Positions 56,416 to 64,000 of a stretch of 64,000 nt of DNA are shown here, piece after piece (the first letter of the stretch is position 1; every line of letters begins with the position of its first letter). Location: the NCBI GenBank assembly GCA_903945495.1, contig CAJAVU010000006.1:23597-87596 (forward strand), in the 5' to 3' direction. A program made the translations under genes and the position numbers. The notes under the pieces are model-generated. The model worked only from the letters and a program-made list of their open reading frames with translations, was not told the DNA's origin and searched no databases. Source of the DNA: an uncultured Flavobacteriales bacterium (GTDB lineage Bacteria; Bacteroidota; Bacteroidia; Flavobacteriales_D; Crocinitomicaceae).

Positions 56416-56484
56416 TTATTTTTATCACTTGAGATAACCCTAAAAGTTATTAATATTTGCTTTGCGCTTTGCTTTGGTTAATTT

Positions 56485-56705
56485 AACCACAGAGGCACAG
56501 AGGATTTGGTAGATAAGTTTATTGATTGAATCATTTTTCTTTAACCGAAGAGACGCAGAGTTATCATCTCGATAAATAATTTATTATTATCCAAACTGGA
56601 GTCGAAGTGAAAGGCGAAAAGGAAAAGTATGAGTCATACCAATAATCAGCTCTACTTCAAAATGAACGAAGTGAATAAACTCTGTGTCCTACGTGTCTCT
56701 GTGGT
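56485..56705. repeat. Inverted blocks of short CACAGAG-type units
   Basis: Left blocks AACCACAGAGGCACAGAGG (56485-56503) and AACCGAAGAGACGCAGAG (56543-56560) and a right block AACTCTG, TGTCCTA, CGTGTCT, CTGTGGT (56678-56705) in the opposite orientation, with 7-nt pitch. It occupies much of the 401-base gap between convergent genes; no ORF. Confidence 0.7.
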
Positions 56706-56816
56706 GATAAATAACTTCGTTATCCATTAAACTAATGAGTCTGTTATAATTTTTGTTTACAACACCATGAAGCAACTAGGAAATGTAAAGTGCTGAGAAG
56801 GAAAAATAAAATTAAC

Positions 56817-57770
56817 CTATAAATCCGTATCTTTTCCTGTCACCAATTGAAATGTAACAGGTAAATGATCTGAAAATTTGGTTCGGAAATCATCATGCAC
56901 ATACGGATCTAATTGATACGTTCCTGCAGGCACCAATTTCAAAATCTCCGCTTTTAAATCCACCACTTTAAACGAATTCTTTACCAAATCTTCCGTCGAA
57001 TAACTCGAGTAAAAAACGTGGTCGTACGGTTCACCTTTTGCAACATCGCCGTATTGTAATGAATTGGTTGAAACACAAGCATCGTTCAAACTTGTAATAT
57101 TCTTCGTTTTGTAATCGACAAATTCTTTTTGGTCGTAAATGTTGCAATCACCCAAGACATACACATCTTTGTTAGATTCCTTTAAGCTGGTCATCCACGA
57201 AACCAAGGCATCCAATTCAGCTTTTCGTTCAATTACATCCGCTTTTCCATCATCTGGATGCAAGTGAACCGAAACCAAGGTGAAATTCGATTTTCCATGT
57301 ACTGCTTTAAACGGAAATGCATACGGAACGCGATCATACGGTGTGTTTGCGACCAATGGTTGCGCTACAAATCCATAACAACGATTGGTATCCGGTACAA
57401 CTTTCGAATTCTTGTAGAATACAATCCACCATTCACTGGCAGTTGTTGGGGTGTGGTTTTTCGTCGGTCCAGTATCTTCTGTTGACATCCAATAAGAAAA
57501 TCCCCGTTTGGTCATTTCTGCTACGAATGCGCCACTTTCTTTATCTGCTTTGAAAGGCGTTCCATCTGGATAAAAACCATCCACTGGCGCAGCGACCATT
57601 TCTTGTACAACAACAATATCATTATTTTTCACGACATCCGCCAAAACTGCATTTTCACGCGTTTGAAAATGTCCCAAAAATTGAATGTTGAATGAACAAA
57701 TCTTCAAGGTATCTTGTGAAAAGCCCTGAAAAAAAGTGGTGACAAAAATAAAGAAAGCGAGTTTTTTCAT
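56817..57770 (-). CDS. Endonuclease/exonuclease/phosphatase family protein, exported
   Basis: 317 residues with a signal peptide (MKKLAFFIFVTTFFQGFSQ). EEP motifs: CSFNIQFLG, catalytic Glu in VVVQEMVAAP, VSVHLHPDDGKA with His, GDCNIYD with Asp/Asn, and SDHLPVTFQL. Such exported enzymes cleave nucleic acids or phosphoesters outside the cytoplasm. It starts 4 bases after the EnvC-like gene, so it ends the long envelope operon. Confidence 0.9.
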   Translation of the reverse strand: MKKLAFFIFVTTFFQGFSQDTLKICSFNIQFLGHFQTRENAVLADVVKNNDIVVVQEMVAAPVDGFYPDGTPFKADKESGAFVAEMTKRGFSYWMSTEDTGPTKNHTPTTASEWWIVFYKNSKVVPDTNRCYGFVAQPLVANTPYDRVPYAFPFKAVHGKSNFTLVSVHLHPDDGKADVIERKAELDALVSWMTSLKESNKDVYVLGDCNIYDQKEFVDYKTKNITSLNDACVSTNSLQYGDVAKGEPYDHVFYSSYSTEDLVKNSFKVVDLKAEILKLVPAGTYQLDPYVHDDFRTKFSDHLPVTFQLVTGKDTDL

Positions 57771-57774
57771 GCGC

Positions 57775-59094
57775 TTAATGCGTTACCCAAAGCGATGGAT
57801 TCAAACATTGTACAGCCGTTCCAACAACTTGATGGATTTCGAAATGCGCCACAGAAGTTGAACTTCCATCTTTCACCAATAAAGATCCAATGGATTGTTT
57901 TGTCGTGACTTTCGTTCCAGCTTTCACATACGTATCTTGTAAATTACTGTAAACTGTACGGTAATTTCCATGCTTGATAATCACAACTTTTCCAGCTCCA
58001 GGAATGTTCAATACACTCGTTACTTCGCCTTCAAATACTGCTCTTACTTGCGCATTTTTCGGTGCACTGATGTCGATTCCATTATTATTCGTGAAGACAT
58101 TGTCCAAGGTTGGATGCGGGTTTTTTCCAAATCCTTCCGTAATCGATCCTTTGTCAACAGGCCAAGGTAACTTTCCTTTGTTTCCTTCAAAACTTTTGCT
58201 CAGCGCTGTCGTTTCCTTTGTTTCAGTAAAGGCTACTTCTTTCTTTTCTGTAGTAGGTGTCGTTGTCGTTCCACCAGCAGGTTTTGTTCCAGAACCACTT
58301 GTTGTAGTTGAAGCATTTGCTTTTTTCTTCGCAGCGGCTTCATCTTTGACACGTTTTGCTTCAGCAGCAGCAATTTCTTTTTGAATAGCCGAGTTGATTT
58401 TTTGCTTCAAGACTTCTTTTTTCTTTTCGTCTTCACGCAATTGCGTCAACAATTTGGATTCTTCTTGCTTGAATTTCTTGTATACCTTTTCTTGTTTTTG
58501 CTTATCCTTTTCGATGGCTTCTTTTTCTTTCTTTTTCTCTACCAAGATTTGCATTTTGTACTGCTTTTCTTGCTCGATGGAAGAAATTTCTTTTTTGATT
58601 AAGCCTTGATGCTGACGAATAATCAAGAATTGTTTTTGCTGAATATCCGCAACGCGTTCCAAGTAATTTCCACGCTTGATGGCTTCATTGTAGCTGTTCG
58701 AAGCGAAAATAAACATCAAACGACCGAATTTGTTGCGGTGTTTGTACGCATAAATTAATAGTGCTTTGTATTGTTCTTTTAGGCGTGCAAGTTTTTCTTG
58801 TAAGTTCTTGATTTCACTTCCTTTTTCAATCACTTTCATTTCAGCGCCACGCACTTGATTGTCGAAGTTGTTCACCAATTCTTCGCGGAATTTGATTTGA
58901 TTATCAATCAAACGCAATTCGTTCAGCGACGTTTCAGTGTTCTTTTTCGATTTATCTAAAAGTGATTTCGTGTTGTTGATTTTCTTCTCAAGGCGCGATT
59001 GTTCTGTTTTCAATTTTTCGCTCGCAGCTTGACCGAACACAACAGTGCTCGATAAGAAACCAAGGACTAAAACAAGTTTACTTACACATTTCAT
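57775..59094 (-). CDS. EnvC-like murein hydrolase activator (M23/LytM domain)
   Basis: 439 residues: signal peptide (LVLGFLSSTVVFGQ), a coiled coil over residues ~25-250, a low-complexity linker (STTTSGSGTKPAGGTTTTPTTEK), then a LytM domain with NNGIDIS, HGNYRTVYSNL and AHFEIH. The first zinc-ligand histidine of active M23 peptidases (HxGxD) is Asn here (around residue 335), so it is likely a non-catalytic activator of amidases, as EnvC is in E. coli. It overlaps the DUF4292 gene by 17 bases. Confidence 0.9.
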   Translation of the reverse strand: MKCVSKLVLVLGFLSSTVVFGQAASEKLKTEQSRLEKKINNTKSLLDKSKKNTETSLNELRLIDNQIKFREELVNNFDNQVRGAEMKVIEKGSEIKNLQEKLARLKEQYKALLIYAYKHRNKFGRLMFIFASNSYNEAIKRGNYLERVADIQQKQFLIIRQHQGLIKKEISSIEQEKQYKMQILVEKKKEKEAIEKDKQKQEKVYKKFKQEESKLLTQLREDEKKKEVLKQKINSAIQKEIAAAEAKRVKDEAAAKKKANASTTTSGSGTKPAGGTTTTPTTEKKEVAFTETKETTALSKSFEGNKGKLPWPVDKGSITEGFGKNPHPTLDNVFTNNNGIDISAPKNAQVRAVFEGEVTSVLNIPGAGKVVIIKHGNYRTVYSNLQDTYVKAGTKVTTKQSIGSLLVKDGSSTSVAHFEIHQVVGTAVQCLNPSLWVTH

Positions 59095-59908
59095 AACCTT
59101 CCGGAATTACGAGAAACAATGGTTGCGGTTGATTAATTTCCGCTTTGTCGTAGCTCATTTCAATACGCATCACATTTTTGGGTGATGTTATAACGATCAT
59201 TACGTCTTTTGGCACATTGTAATTTTCGACCATTTCACGCGTCAAATAATCCACTTGAATGGTTGTGCCATCTTCAGGACTTTCAATGTTCATGGCTTTC
59301 AATCCATGTCCGTCATTCGTTAAATAATATTTTATAATGATATCATCTTTCTCATCCTGTCGGTCCAAACGTTCAGGTCGATCACCTCGTCTTGCCATTT
59401 TCTTTTTGTGCGAAGAAATGATGTAATTGTATGGATCGTGAATTTGGAAATACTTTTGTGTTGTGTCGTAATCCAATGGCATTCCGAGAATCAATTCTTC
59501 CAAGTTGCGGTAATTGAAATCGATTCCAAAATTTTCTTTGATGTATCCCAAACTTTGAACGATGTAACATTTGTCTTTCTTATTGACAATTTTTACCGTG
59601 TCTTGGGTAATAATCGAATTGACAATTGGAATTTTTGCGTAGGTAATCAATGTGTTGATCGCACTATCTTTCACCATTCGAATCGATGTTTTGAAATTGA
59701 TGCTGCGTGTTGTGTCCGAGAAGCTCGTTGAAATTTTCGTATAGAAAAAATCAGGTTTGCGATGCGACAAACTATCCATCACCTCCATTAATTCCTGTGC
59801 TTTTTTACGCGGTAATTTTTCCTGTTGCGTATCCGTCAATTGTTTTGCGCACGAAAACAAAAAGAGCATTGACACCGCAAGGCTAAAGAAATTAATAGTT
59901 CGGATCAT
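59078..59908 (-). CDS. DUF4292 lipoprotein
   Basis: ~276 residues from the ATG at 59908 (MIRTINFFSLAVSMLFLFSC), with a lipobox LFSC; the frame from 59938 adds ten basic residues. The body has the LolA/LolB-like half-barrel pattern (INFKTSIRMVKDSAINTLITYAKIPIV ... QSLGYIKENFGIDFNYRNLEELILGMP). Overlaps of 17 bases on each side with the TPR and EnvC-like genes mark an operon of fixed order in Bacteroidota. Possibly a periplasmic lipid or lipoprotein-handling factor; role not established. Confidence 0.85.
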   Translation of the reverse strand: MIRTINFFSLAVSMLFLFSCAKQLTDTQQEKLPRKKAQELMEVMDSLSHRKPDFFYTKISTSFSDTTRSINFKTSIRMVKDSAINTLITYAKIPIVNSIITQDTVKIVNKKDKCYIVQSLGYIKENFGIDFNYRNLEELILGMPLDYDTTQKYFQIHDPYNYIISSHKKKMARRGDRPERLDRQDEKDDIIIKYYLTNDGHGLKAMNIESPEDGTTIQVDYLTREMVENYNVPKDVMIVITSPKNVMRIEMSYDKAEINQPQPLFLVIPEGYEMCK

Positions 59909-61604
59909 AGTACTCTTTCTTTTCAATTTTCTTATCAAGGTTTTTATTTGTTGAGCCTAATTCTTTTGCTTTTTTCCAAAATTCAAGTGCTTTATCCTTG
60001 TTTCCTGTTTTAAAATAAGCATCACCCATGTGTTCAACGACGATTTTGTCAGAAGGTTGTGATTTATATGCTTTTTCGAACAAAGTCATTGCATCAGCGT
60101 ATTTTCCTTGTTGGAAGAGAATGAATCCTTTGGTATCTACAAAATGAGCTGTTTCGCCAGAACCAACAATCGCATTGATCAATTCTAAGGCATGATCGAG
60201 ATCAATTTTAGCGATTGCTAAACGATACGCATAATTGTTACGCAACAAACTTGACGCAGGATCTAAAGCCAATGCTTTCTCATAATTTTCTTTTCCCAAG
60301 TCGGTTTTCGCTTGATAGAAATAGGCTTCACCGAGCTGACCAAACATTTCCGCTTCCATTTCTTTATCATTCACGACTAAATCTTTTCCTGCTTCAAGAA
60401 CTGCAATCGCATCATCGTAACGTTTTGTTTGCACTGCTCCCACTCCATTCAACAAGTAAACTGTCGCAATTGACGGAAAATACTCCAAACATTCTTTACT
60501 CTCTTGGTACAAATCTTCAAACTTTCCATTTTGGTATTCCATGATCAATACTTGGTTCCAAATAGGATATTGTTTTTTGTCGTATTTCAATGCTTCCTTG
60601 TAGGAAATCAATGCTTCATCCTCTTTTTCTGCACGCAACATATAATCGCCACGAATGGAATGTGCTTTCGCTTCTTCAGGATGTTGTTGTACCGCTAAAT
60701 CTACTAATTCGTATACTTCTGGATCAATTTTGAAGCTCGTTTCGTGAATGTTTATCAAGATTTTCATCTTCGTGTCAATGTCAACATCCTCGCACACAAA
60801 TGCTTTTTTCAATTCAGCATACGCTTCCTTCTGTTTCTTTTGTTGACGATAAATATCAGCCATTGCTAAATGCGCGCGTCCATTTTCAGGTGAAGCGAGT
60901 GTCAATTTCTCCAACATTTCAACGGCCTTTTTTTCTTGACCTGTTTGGAAATAATAATCGACTAGTGTTGCAATAAGATTTGGATCTTCTGGAAACTGTT
61001 TGCGCATTGCTTCAATTTCCTGAATGCCTTTTTCAGCTTGTTTTATTTGAACGTATAAGTTGAATTTTTGAATCGTTAAATCAGGATGTTTCCCAATTTG
61101 CTCTTCCGTTCGATCCAATGCTTTGATGGCTTCAGCTGTTTTGCCTTCTTTCATCAAACATTCAGCGTAACCGTATAACCATTCAACATTTCGCGGTTCG
61201 CTTTTTACCAATTTCTCAAAGTTTTTAAGCGATTCAGCATAATTTCCGCGTTCAAAATACATGTACGCCATTTCTTGGGTGTACCAAATGTTTTTCGGAT
61301 CGAGTTGCGCTGCTTTTTGGATGTATTCAGCTGATTTCGTTTGATCTTCTTTCATCAAGTACAATTCCGACAAGGCATAATAAACCGCGTCATCATTTTG
61401 TTTGATTAACAGACATTCTTCAAACTTTGTAATTGCTTCAGTCACTTGTCCACGTGCTTTCAAACGAACGCCTTCGTGGAACTTTTCGATGTACGGATAA
61501 TCTGCCGCTGAAAAGACTTGATCGTCTTTCTTTGCATTTTTGGTCGACTTACACGCCACCAACGTCAAGCAAGAAGCAACAGCTATATACGTTATTAATC
61601 TCAT
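59892..61604 (-). CDS. TPR-repeat lipoprotein
   Basis: 570 residues. Lipobox signal MRLITYIAVASCLTLVAC. About 12-13 tetratricopeptide units (e.g. AVYYALSELYLMKEDQTKSAEYIQKAAQLDP, NVEWLYGYAECLMKEGKTAEAIKALDR, PSDKIVVEHMGDAYFKTGNKDKALEFWKKA). A scaffold for envelope complexes. The start overlaps the nucleotidyltransferase stop by 4 bases and the end overlaps DUF4292. Confidence 0.9.
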   Translation of the reverse strand: MRLITYIAVASCLTLVACKSTKNAKKDDQVFSAADYPYIEKFHEGVRLKARGQVTEAITKFEECLLIKQNDDAVYYALSELYLMKEDQTKSAEYIQKAAQLDPKNIWYTQEMAYMYFERGNYAESLKNFEKLVKSEPRNVEWLYGYAECLMKEGKTAEAIKALDRTEEQIGKHPDLTIQKFNLYVQIKQAEKGIQEIEAMRKQFPEDPNLIATLVDYYFQTGQEKKAVEMLEKLTLASPENGRAHLAMADIYRQQKKQKEAYAELKKAFVCEDVDIDTKMKILINIHETSFKIDPEVYELVDLAVQQHPEEAKAHSIRGDYMLRAEKEDEALISYKEALKYDKKQYPIWNQVLIMEYQNGKFEDLYQESKECLEYFPSIATVYLLNGVGAVQTKRYDDAIAVLEAGKDLVVNDKEMEAEMFGQLGEAYFYQAKTDLGKENYEKALALDPASSLLRNNYAYRLAIAKIDLDHALELINAIVGSGETAHFVDTKGFILFQQGKYADAMTLFEKAYKSQPSDKIVVEHMGDAYFKTGNKDKALEFWKKAKELGSTNKNLDKKIEKKEYYDPNY

Positions 61605-62611
61605 TCGTTTATTGTTGAAAAATCGCCAAGGCTCAAATCTCGTGCCGAACCAACATACGAAGCGTTCGATCCAATCATTGAGTTTGCTAATACGGCATTA
61701 GCGACTTCTGAATTTTGTTGAATATTCGTATTCGAAACCACTGAATTGATGATACGTGTACCTTTACCAATCGAAACGTGTGGACCAACAACCGAATTTT
61801 CAATCACAGCATTTTCACCAATGTAGCACGGTGGAATAATCACTGAATCGATAATTTCAGCAGTTTCGCTCACCATTTTCACGTTTTTCTCGAAATCGTA
61901 TTCCAAAACGCGTTGGTTTGTGTGAACCGTAACTTCTTTGTTTCCGCAATCCAACCATTCAATTACTTCTCCTGGTTTGAATTTGTAACCTGCTTCCGTC
62001 AAACGACGCAATCCATCTGGCAATTGGTATTCACCGCCTTTGATAATATCATTGTCGATCAAGTATTCCAATTCTTGGCGTAAACGTGCGCCATCTTTGA
62101 AATAATAAATTCCAATCATCGCCAAATCAGAAACAAATTCTTTTGGTTTTTCAACGAAGTCAATGATTTCTCCTTGCTCATTCATTTTAATTACTCCAAA
62201 AGCACTTGGGTCTTCAATTTGTTTTACCCATAAAATTCCATCGTCGTTTGGATCGATTTTGAAATTCGCTTTGAACAAGGTATCTGCAAAAGCAACAACT
62301 ACAGGTCCTTCCAATTTCTCTTTCGCACATAAAACGGCATGAGCAGTTCCTAACGGTTGTTCTTGGTAATGAATCGAACCTTTGGCTCCTAGTTTAGCAG
62401 CAACTTCGATTAGTTCTTTTTCCACTTCTGGACCAAAATCACCAATCACAAAGGCGATTTCATCAATTTTTTCTGTGCAAACTGCAGCAATATCTTCTAC
62501 CAAACGGTGAACAATCGGTTTTCCACCAACTGGCACTAATGGTTTTGGTGTTACTAATGTATGTGGGCGAAGGCGACTTCCGCGTCCCGCCATTGGAACA
62601 ATTACTTTCAT
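61601..62611 (-). CDS. Sugar-phosphate nucleotidyltransferase
   Basis: ~336 residues; the start at 62611 puts the signature MKVIVPMAGRGSRLRPHTL at the N-terminus, while the frame from 62662 adds 17 unlikely residues. The NTP-transferase motif GRGSRLRPHTLVTPKPLVPVGGKP, Asp in VAFADTLF and the C-terminal left-handed beta-helix (VVGPHVSIGKGTRIINSVVSNTNI) are of the glucose-1-phosphate thymidylyl/UTP-type family. It activates a sugar for envelope polysaccharide, product unknown. First of the overlapping gene set downstream of dut. Confidence 0.9.
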   Translation of the reverse strand: MKVIVPMAGRGSRLRPHTLVTPKPLVPVGGKPIVHRLVEDIAAVCTEKIDEIAFVIGDFGPEVEKELIEVAAKLGAKGSIHYQEQPLGTAHAVLCAKEKLEGPVVVAFADTLFKANFKIDPNDDGILWVKQIEDPSAFGVIKMNEQGEIIDFVEKPKEFVSDLAMIGIYYFKDGARLRQELEYLIDNDIIKGGEYQLPDGLRRLTEAGYKFKPGEVIEWLDCGNKEVTVHTNQRVLEYDFEKNVKMVSETAEIIDSVIIPPCYIGENAVIENSVVGPHVSIGKGTRIINSVVSNTNIQQNSEVANAVLANSMIGSNASYVGSARDLSLGDFSTINE

Positions 62612-62648
62612 TTTATTATCATTTTCAATAGGGTGAATTCGAGAGCAG

Positions 62649-62718
62649 TTCGATAAACTCACTGTAACACCTCAGTCGCCCAAGTTAATTTTAAAACGGT
62701 GGCTGAGGTACTCGAAGC
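62649..62718. repeat. Inverted heptamer arms between dut and the nucleotidyltransferase
   Basis: Left units TTCGATA, AACTCAC, TGTAACA, CCTCAGT (62649-62676) followed by CGCCC; right units GGTGGCT, GAGGTAC, TCGAAGC (62698-62718). ACCTCAGTCGCC in the left can pair with GGTGGCTGAGGT in the right, leaving a ~17-nt loop. Confidence 0.65.
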
Positions 62719-62732
62719 CCCGTTTTCTATTA

Positions 62733-63167
62733 TCATTTCACTCCTGTGCTACCAAAACCTCCGGCACCACGATCTGTTTCTGTTAATTCCTCGACTTGCG
62801 TCCATTCAGCTTGCGCCACTTCTGCAAATACCAATTGTGCAATGCGTTCACCATCTTCCACAACAAATGTTTCGTTGGAAAGATTAATTAAAATCACACC
62901 AACTTCTCCGCGGTAATCTGCATCAACAGTTCCAGGTGAGTTCAACACGGTAATTCCTTTTTTCAAGGCCAATCCGCTACGTGGACGAACTTGACATTCA
63001 TATCCAACAGGGAGTTCCATGAACAAACCAGTTTTTACCAAGGTGCGTTCAAGTGGTTTTAACTCAATTGCTTCGTCCAAATTTGCACGTACATCCATCC
63101 CAGCAGAAGCCGAAGTTTCGTAAGCCGGAAGTGCATGTTTTGAACGGTTAATAATTTTTACTTGCAT
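62733..63167 (-). CDS. dut: dUTP diphosphatase
   Basis: 144-residue trimeric dUTPase; all five motifs are visible: ASAGMDVRA (1), [11 protein letters not shown] (2), [10 protein letters not shown] (3), RIAQLVF (4) and [10 protein letters not shown] (5). It removes dUTP and supplies dUMP for dTMP. A perfect promoter precedes it, and it probably leads the envelope run behind it, although a repeat-rich gap of ~120 bases separates it from the nucleotidyltransferase. Confidence 0.97.
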   Translation of the reverse strand: MQVKIINRSKHALPAYETSASAGMDVRANLDEAIELKPLERTLVKTGLFMELPVGYECQVRPRSGLALKKGITVLNSPGTVDADYRGEVGVILINLSNETFVVEDGERIAQLVFAEVAQAEWTQVEELTETDRGAGGFGSTGVK

Positions 63168-63185
63168 ACGATATTTCTAAGCTAT

Positions 63186-63215
63186 CAAAATTAAACGAGA
63201 TTGTCGTTCTAACAA
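63186..63215 (-). promoter_or_regulatory. Bacteroidota-type promoter of dut
   Basis: On the minus strand: TTG, exactly 19 nt, TAATTTTG, ending 19 nt before the ATG. Full consensus match and the best promoter in the window together with that of era. Confidence 0.72.
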
Positions 63216-63284
63216 GGATGAAAAGTTTTAAATATCCAAGTATTCATGTTGATAACATGAGTGCTCGATATGAATCACCAAAAA

Positions 63285-63310
63285 AAATGGGAGTTAATTA
63301 ACTCCCATTT
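63285..63310 (-). terminator. Terminator of the right-edge T9SS gene
   Basis: Perfect palindrome AAATGGGAGTTAA / TTAACTCCCATTT followed on the minus strand by a run of T; 20 bases after the stop at 63330. Confidence 0.85.
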
Positions 63311-63329
63311 ATCCTTTAATTTTTATTTC

Positions 63330-64000
63330 CTAATCTTTCTCTATAACTAAAAGTTTTACGGTCGATGCCTTGTCTGTTGAAACACGCACGATATATAATC
63401 CGGATAAGAATGTATCTGTAGTAAACTCAATTTTGTTTAATGTTGCAAATTTTGTCATTACAATACGCCCCTGAACGTCAACTATTTCAATTGTTGCAGA
63501 TCCATCAAATTGATTCAATTCAACAGTGAAATTGCCACTTGTAGGATTTGGATAAACACTTATATCATTAGACGCCTTTGTTTCAGAAATTCCGAACAAA
63601 GCAACATTCATACAAGCAGAAGTATCAACGCAACCGTTTTCTGAAATTACAACTGCGAAATTCCCGGAAACGAAGGATGTATAATCAAAGATATTTGACG
63701 TTTCTCCTAAAATCTCTGAATTATTATTATCACAATCAATCCACTGATACGTTCCTCCGGTTTGATTGGAAATTAATTCTCCATTACCTGTTTCAGTAAC
63801 TGTATTGTTTAGAATTGGTATTGTTAGGTTAATTGTTATGACACTGTCACATCCAAAAGCATTTGGAATTGTATCGTTATAAATTCCTGACAAAGAATAC
63901 ACAATGCCACTCGGAGCTGAATAAGCACCGCAAGATGTTACAGAAAAAGTGTTTGTCGTAGGATTTAAAATAGTTAAATCTATTGTCAAAATGCTATCAC
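63330..64000 (-). CDS. T9SS type A protein, C-terminal part
   Basis: The frame is open through the window edge, so the N-terminus is missing; the apparent start at 63989 is an internal Leu (TTG) in a DSILTIDLTI stretch, a typical GCDSVxTxxLTI repeat unit seen again as GCDSVITINLTI. An Ig-like region (GTYQWIDCDNNNSEILGETS) and a type A sorting domain (DISVYPNPTSGNFTVEL ... GLYIVRVSTDKASTVKLLVIEKD) follow. The nearest relative in this window is the DOMON T9SS protein. Cargo domains lie outside the window. Confidence 0.88.
   Translation of the reverse strand, partial: DSILTIDLTILNPTTNTFSVTSCGAYSAPSGIVYSLSGIYNDTIPNAFGCDSVITINLTIPILNNTVTETGNGELISNQTGGTYQWIDCDNNNSEILGETSNIFDYTSFVSGNFAVVISENGCVDTSACMNVALFGISETKASNDISVYPNPTSGNFTVELNQFDGSATIEIVDVQGRIVMTKFATLNKIEFTTDTFLSGLYIVRVSTDKASTVKLLVIEKD

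Overview
The window is a chromosomal segment of a Bacteroidota bacterium, most likely order Flavobacteriales and possibly near Crocinitomicaceae/Fluviicola (the family level is inference). The basis is: about eight secreted proteins ending in type IX secretion (T9SS) sorting domains; lineage families such as GLPGLI, HYC_CC_PP and DUF4292; TonB-dependent receptors; promoters of the Bacteroidota type (TTG, 19 nt, TAnnTTTG); and AT-rich intergenic DNA. No rRNA, CRISPR array, IS element or prophage was seen.

Layout. 1-8.3 kb: end of gcvP, a T9SS surface protein, an MBL-fold protein, a decayed SpoIIE-type phosphatase, a BNR/sortilin-like secreted protein and a LolA-like protein. 8.3-13.5 kb: metK, a metal-related trio (HYC_CC_PP, TonB receptor, HMA protein) and a NifU-type Fe-S protein. 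13.5-18.6 kb: GLPGLI plus outer-membrane receptor pair, a mini protein resembling a sorting domain, and a lipoprotein. 18.7-26.1 kb: aldehyde dehydrogenase, DUF779 and AraC; a DOMON T9SS protein overlapping an ankyrin protein; and an SDR/AraC pair flanked by a 24-bp direct repeat. 26.1-31.9 kb: three large T9SS proteins (seven-repeat propeller, type B adhesin-like, CotH kinase-like). 32-38.5 kb: initiator tRNA, a lipase-like hydrolase, a T9SS protein, era, der and a Ppx/GppA phosphatase. 38.5-48.9 kb: two TonB-domain proteins, a large outer-membrane protein, a subtilase with a small secreted ORF, and a transglutaminase-like protein. 49-56.4 kb: histidine kinase/response regulator, then a surface polysaccharide block (FkbM, flippase, Wzz, O-antigen ligase). 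56.8-63.2 kb: one long minus-strand envelope run (dut, nucleotidyltransferase, TPR lipoprotein, DUF4292, EnvC-like, nuclease-family protein). A further T9SS protein runs off the right edge.

The genes fit a cell that exports and anchors many surface proteins, takes up substrates through TonB receptors and makes its own surface polysaccharide.

The most unusual signal is non-coding. At least eight intergenic sites carry short degenerate units at 6, 7 or 8-nt pitch, at most sites as two arms in opposite orientation around a spacer. Several loci share an RTCHY-like core, and two share a 13-nt stretch. Secondary points are a phosphatase relic with an in-frame TGA, predicted leaderless transcripts, a possible tRNA relic, and a tandem CTACNTAG motif upstream of the subtilase.
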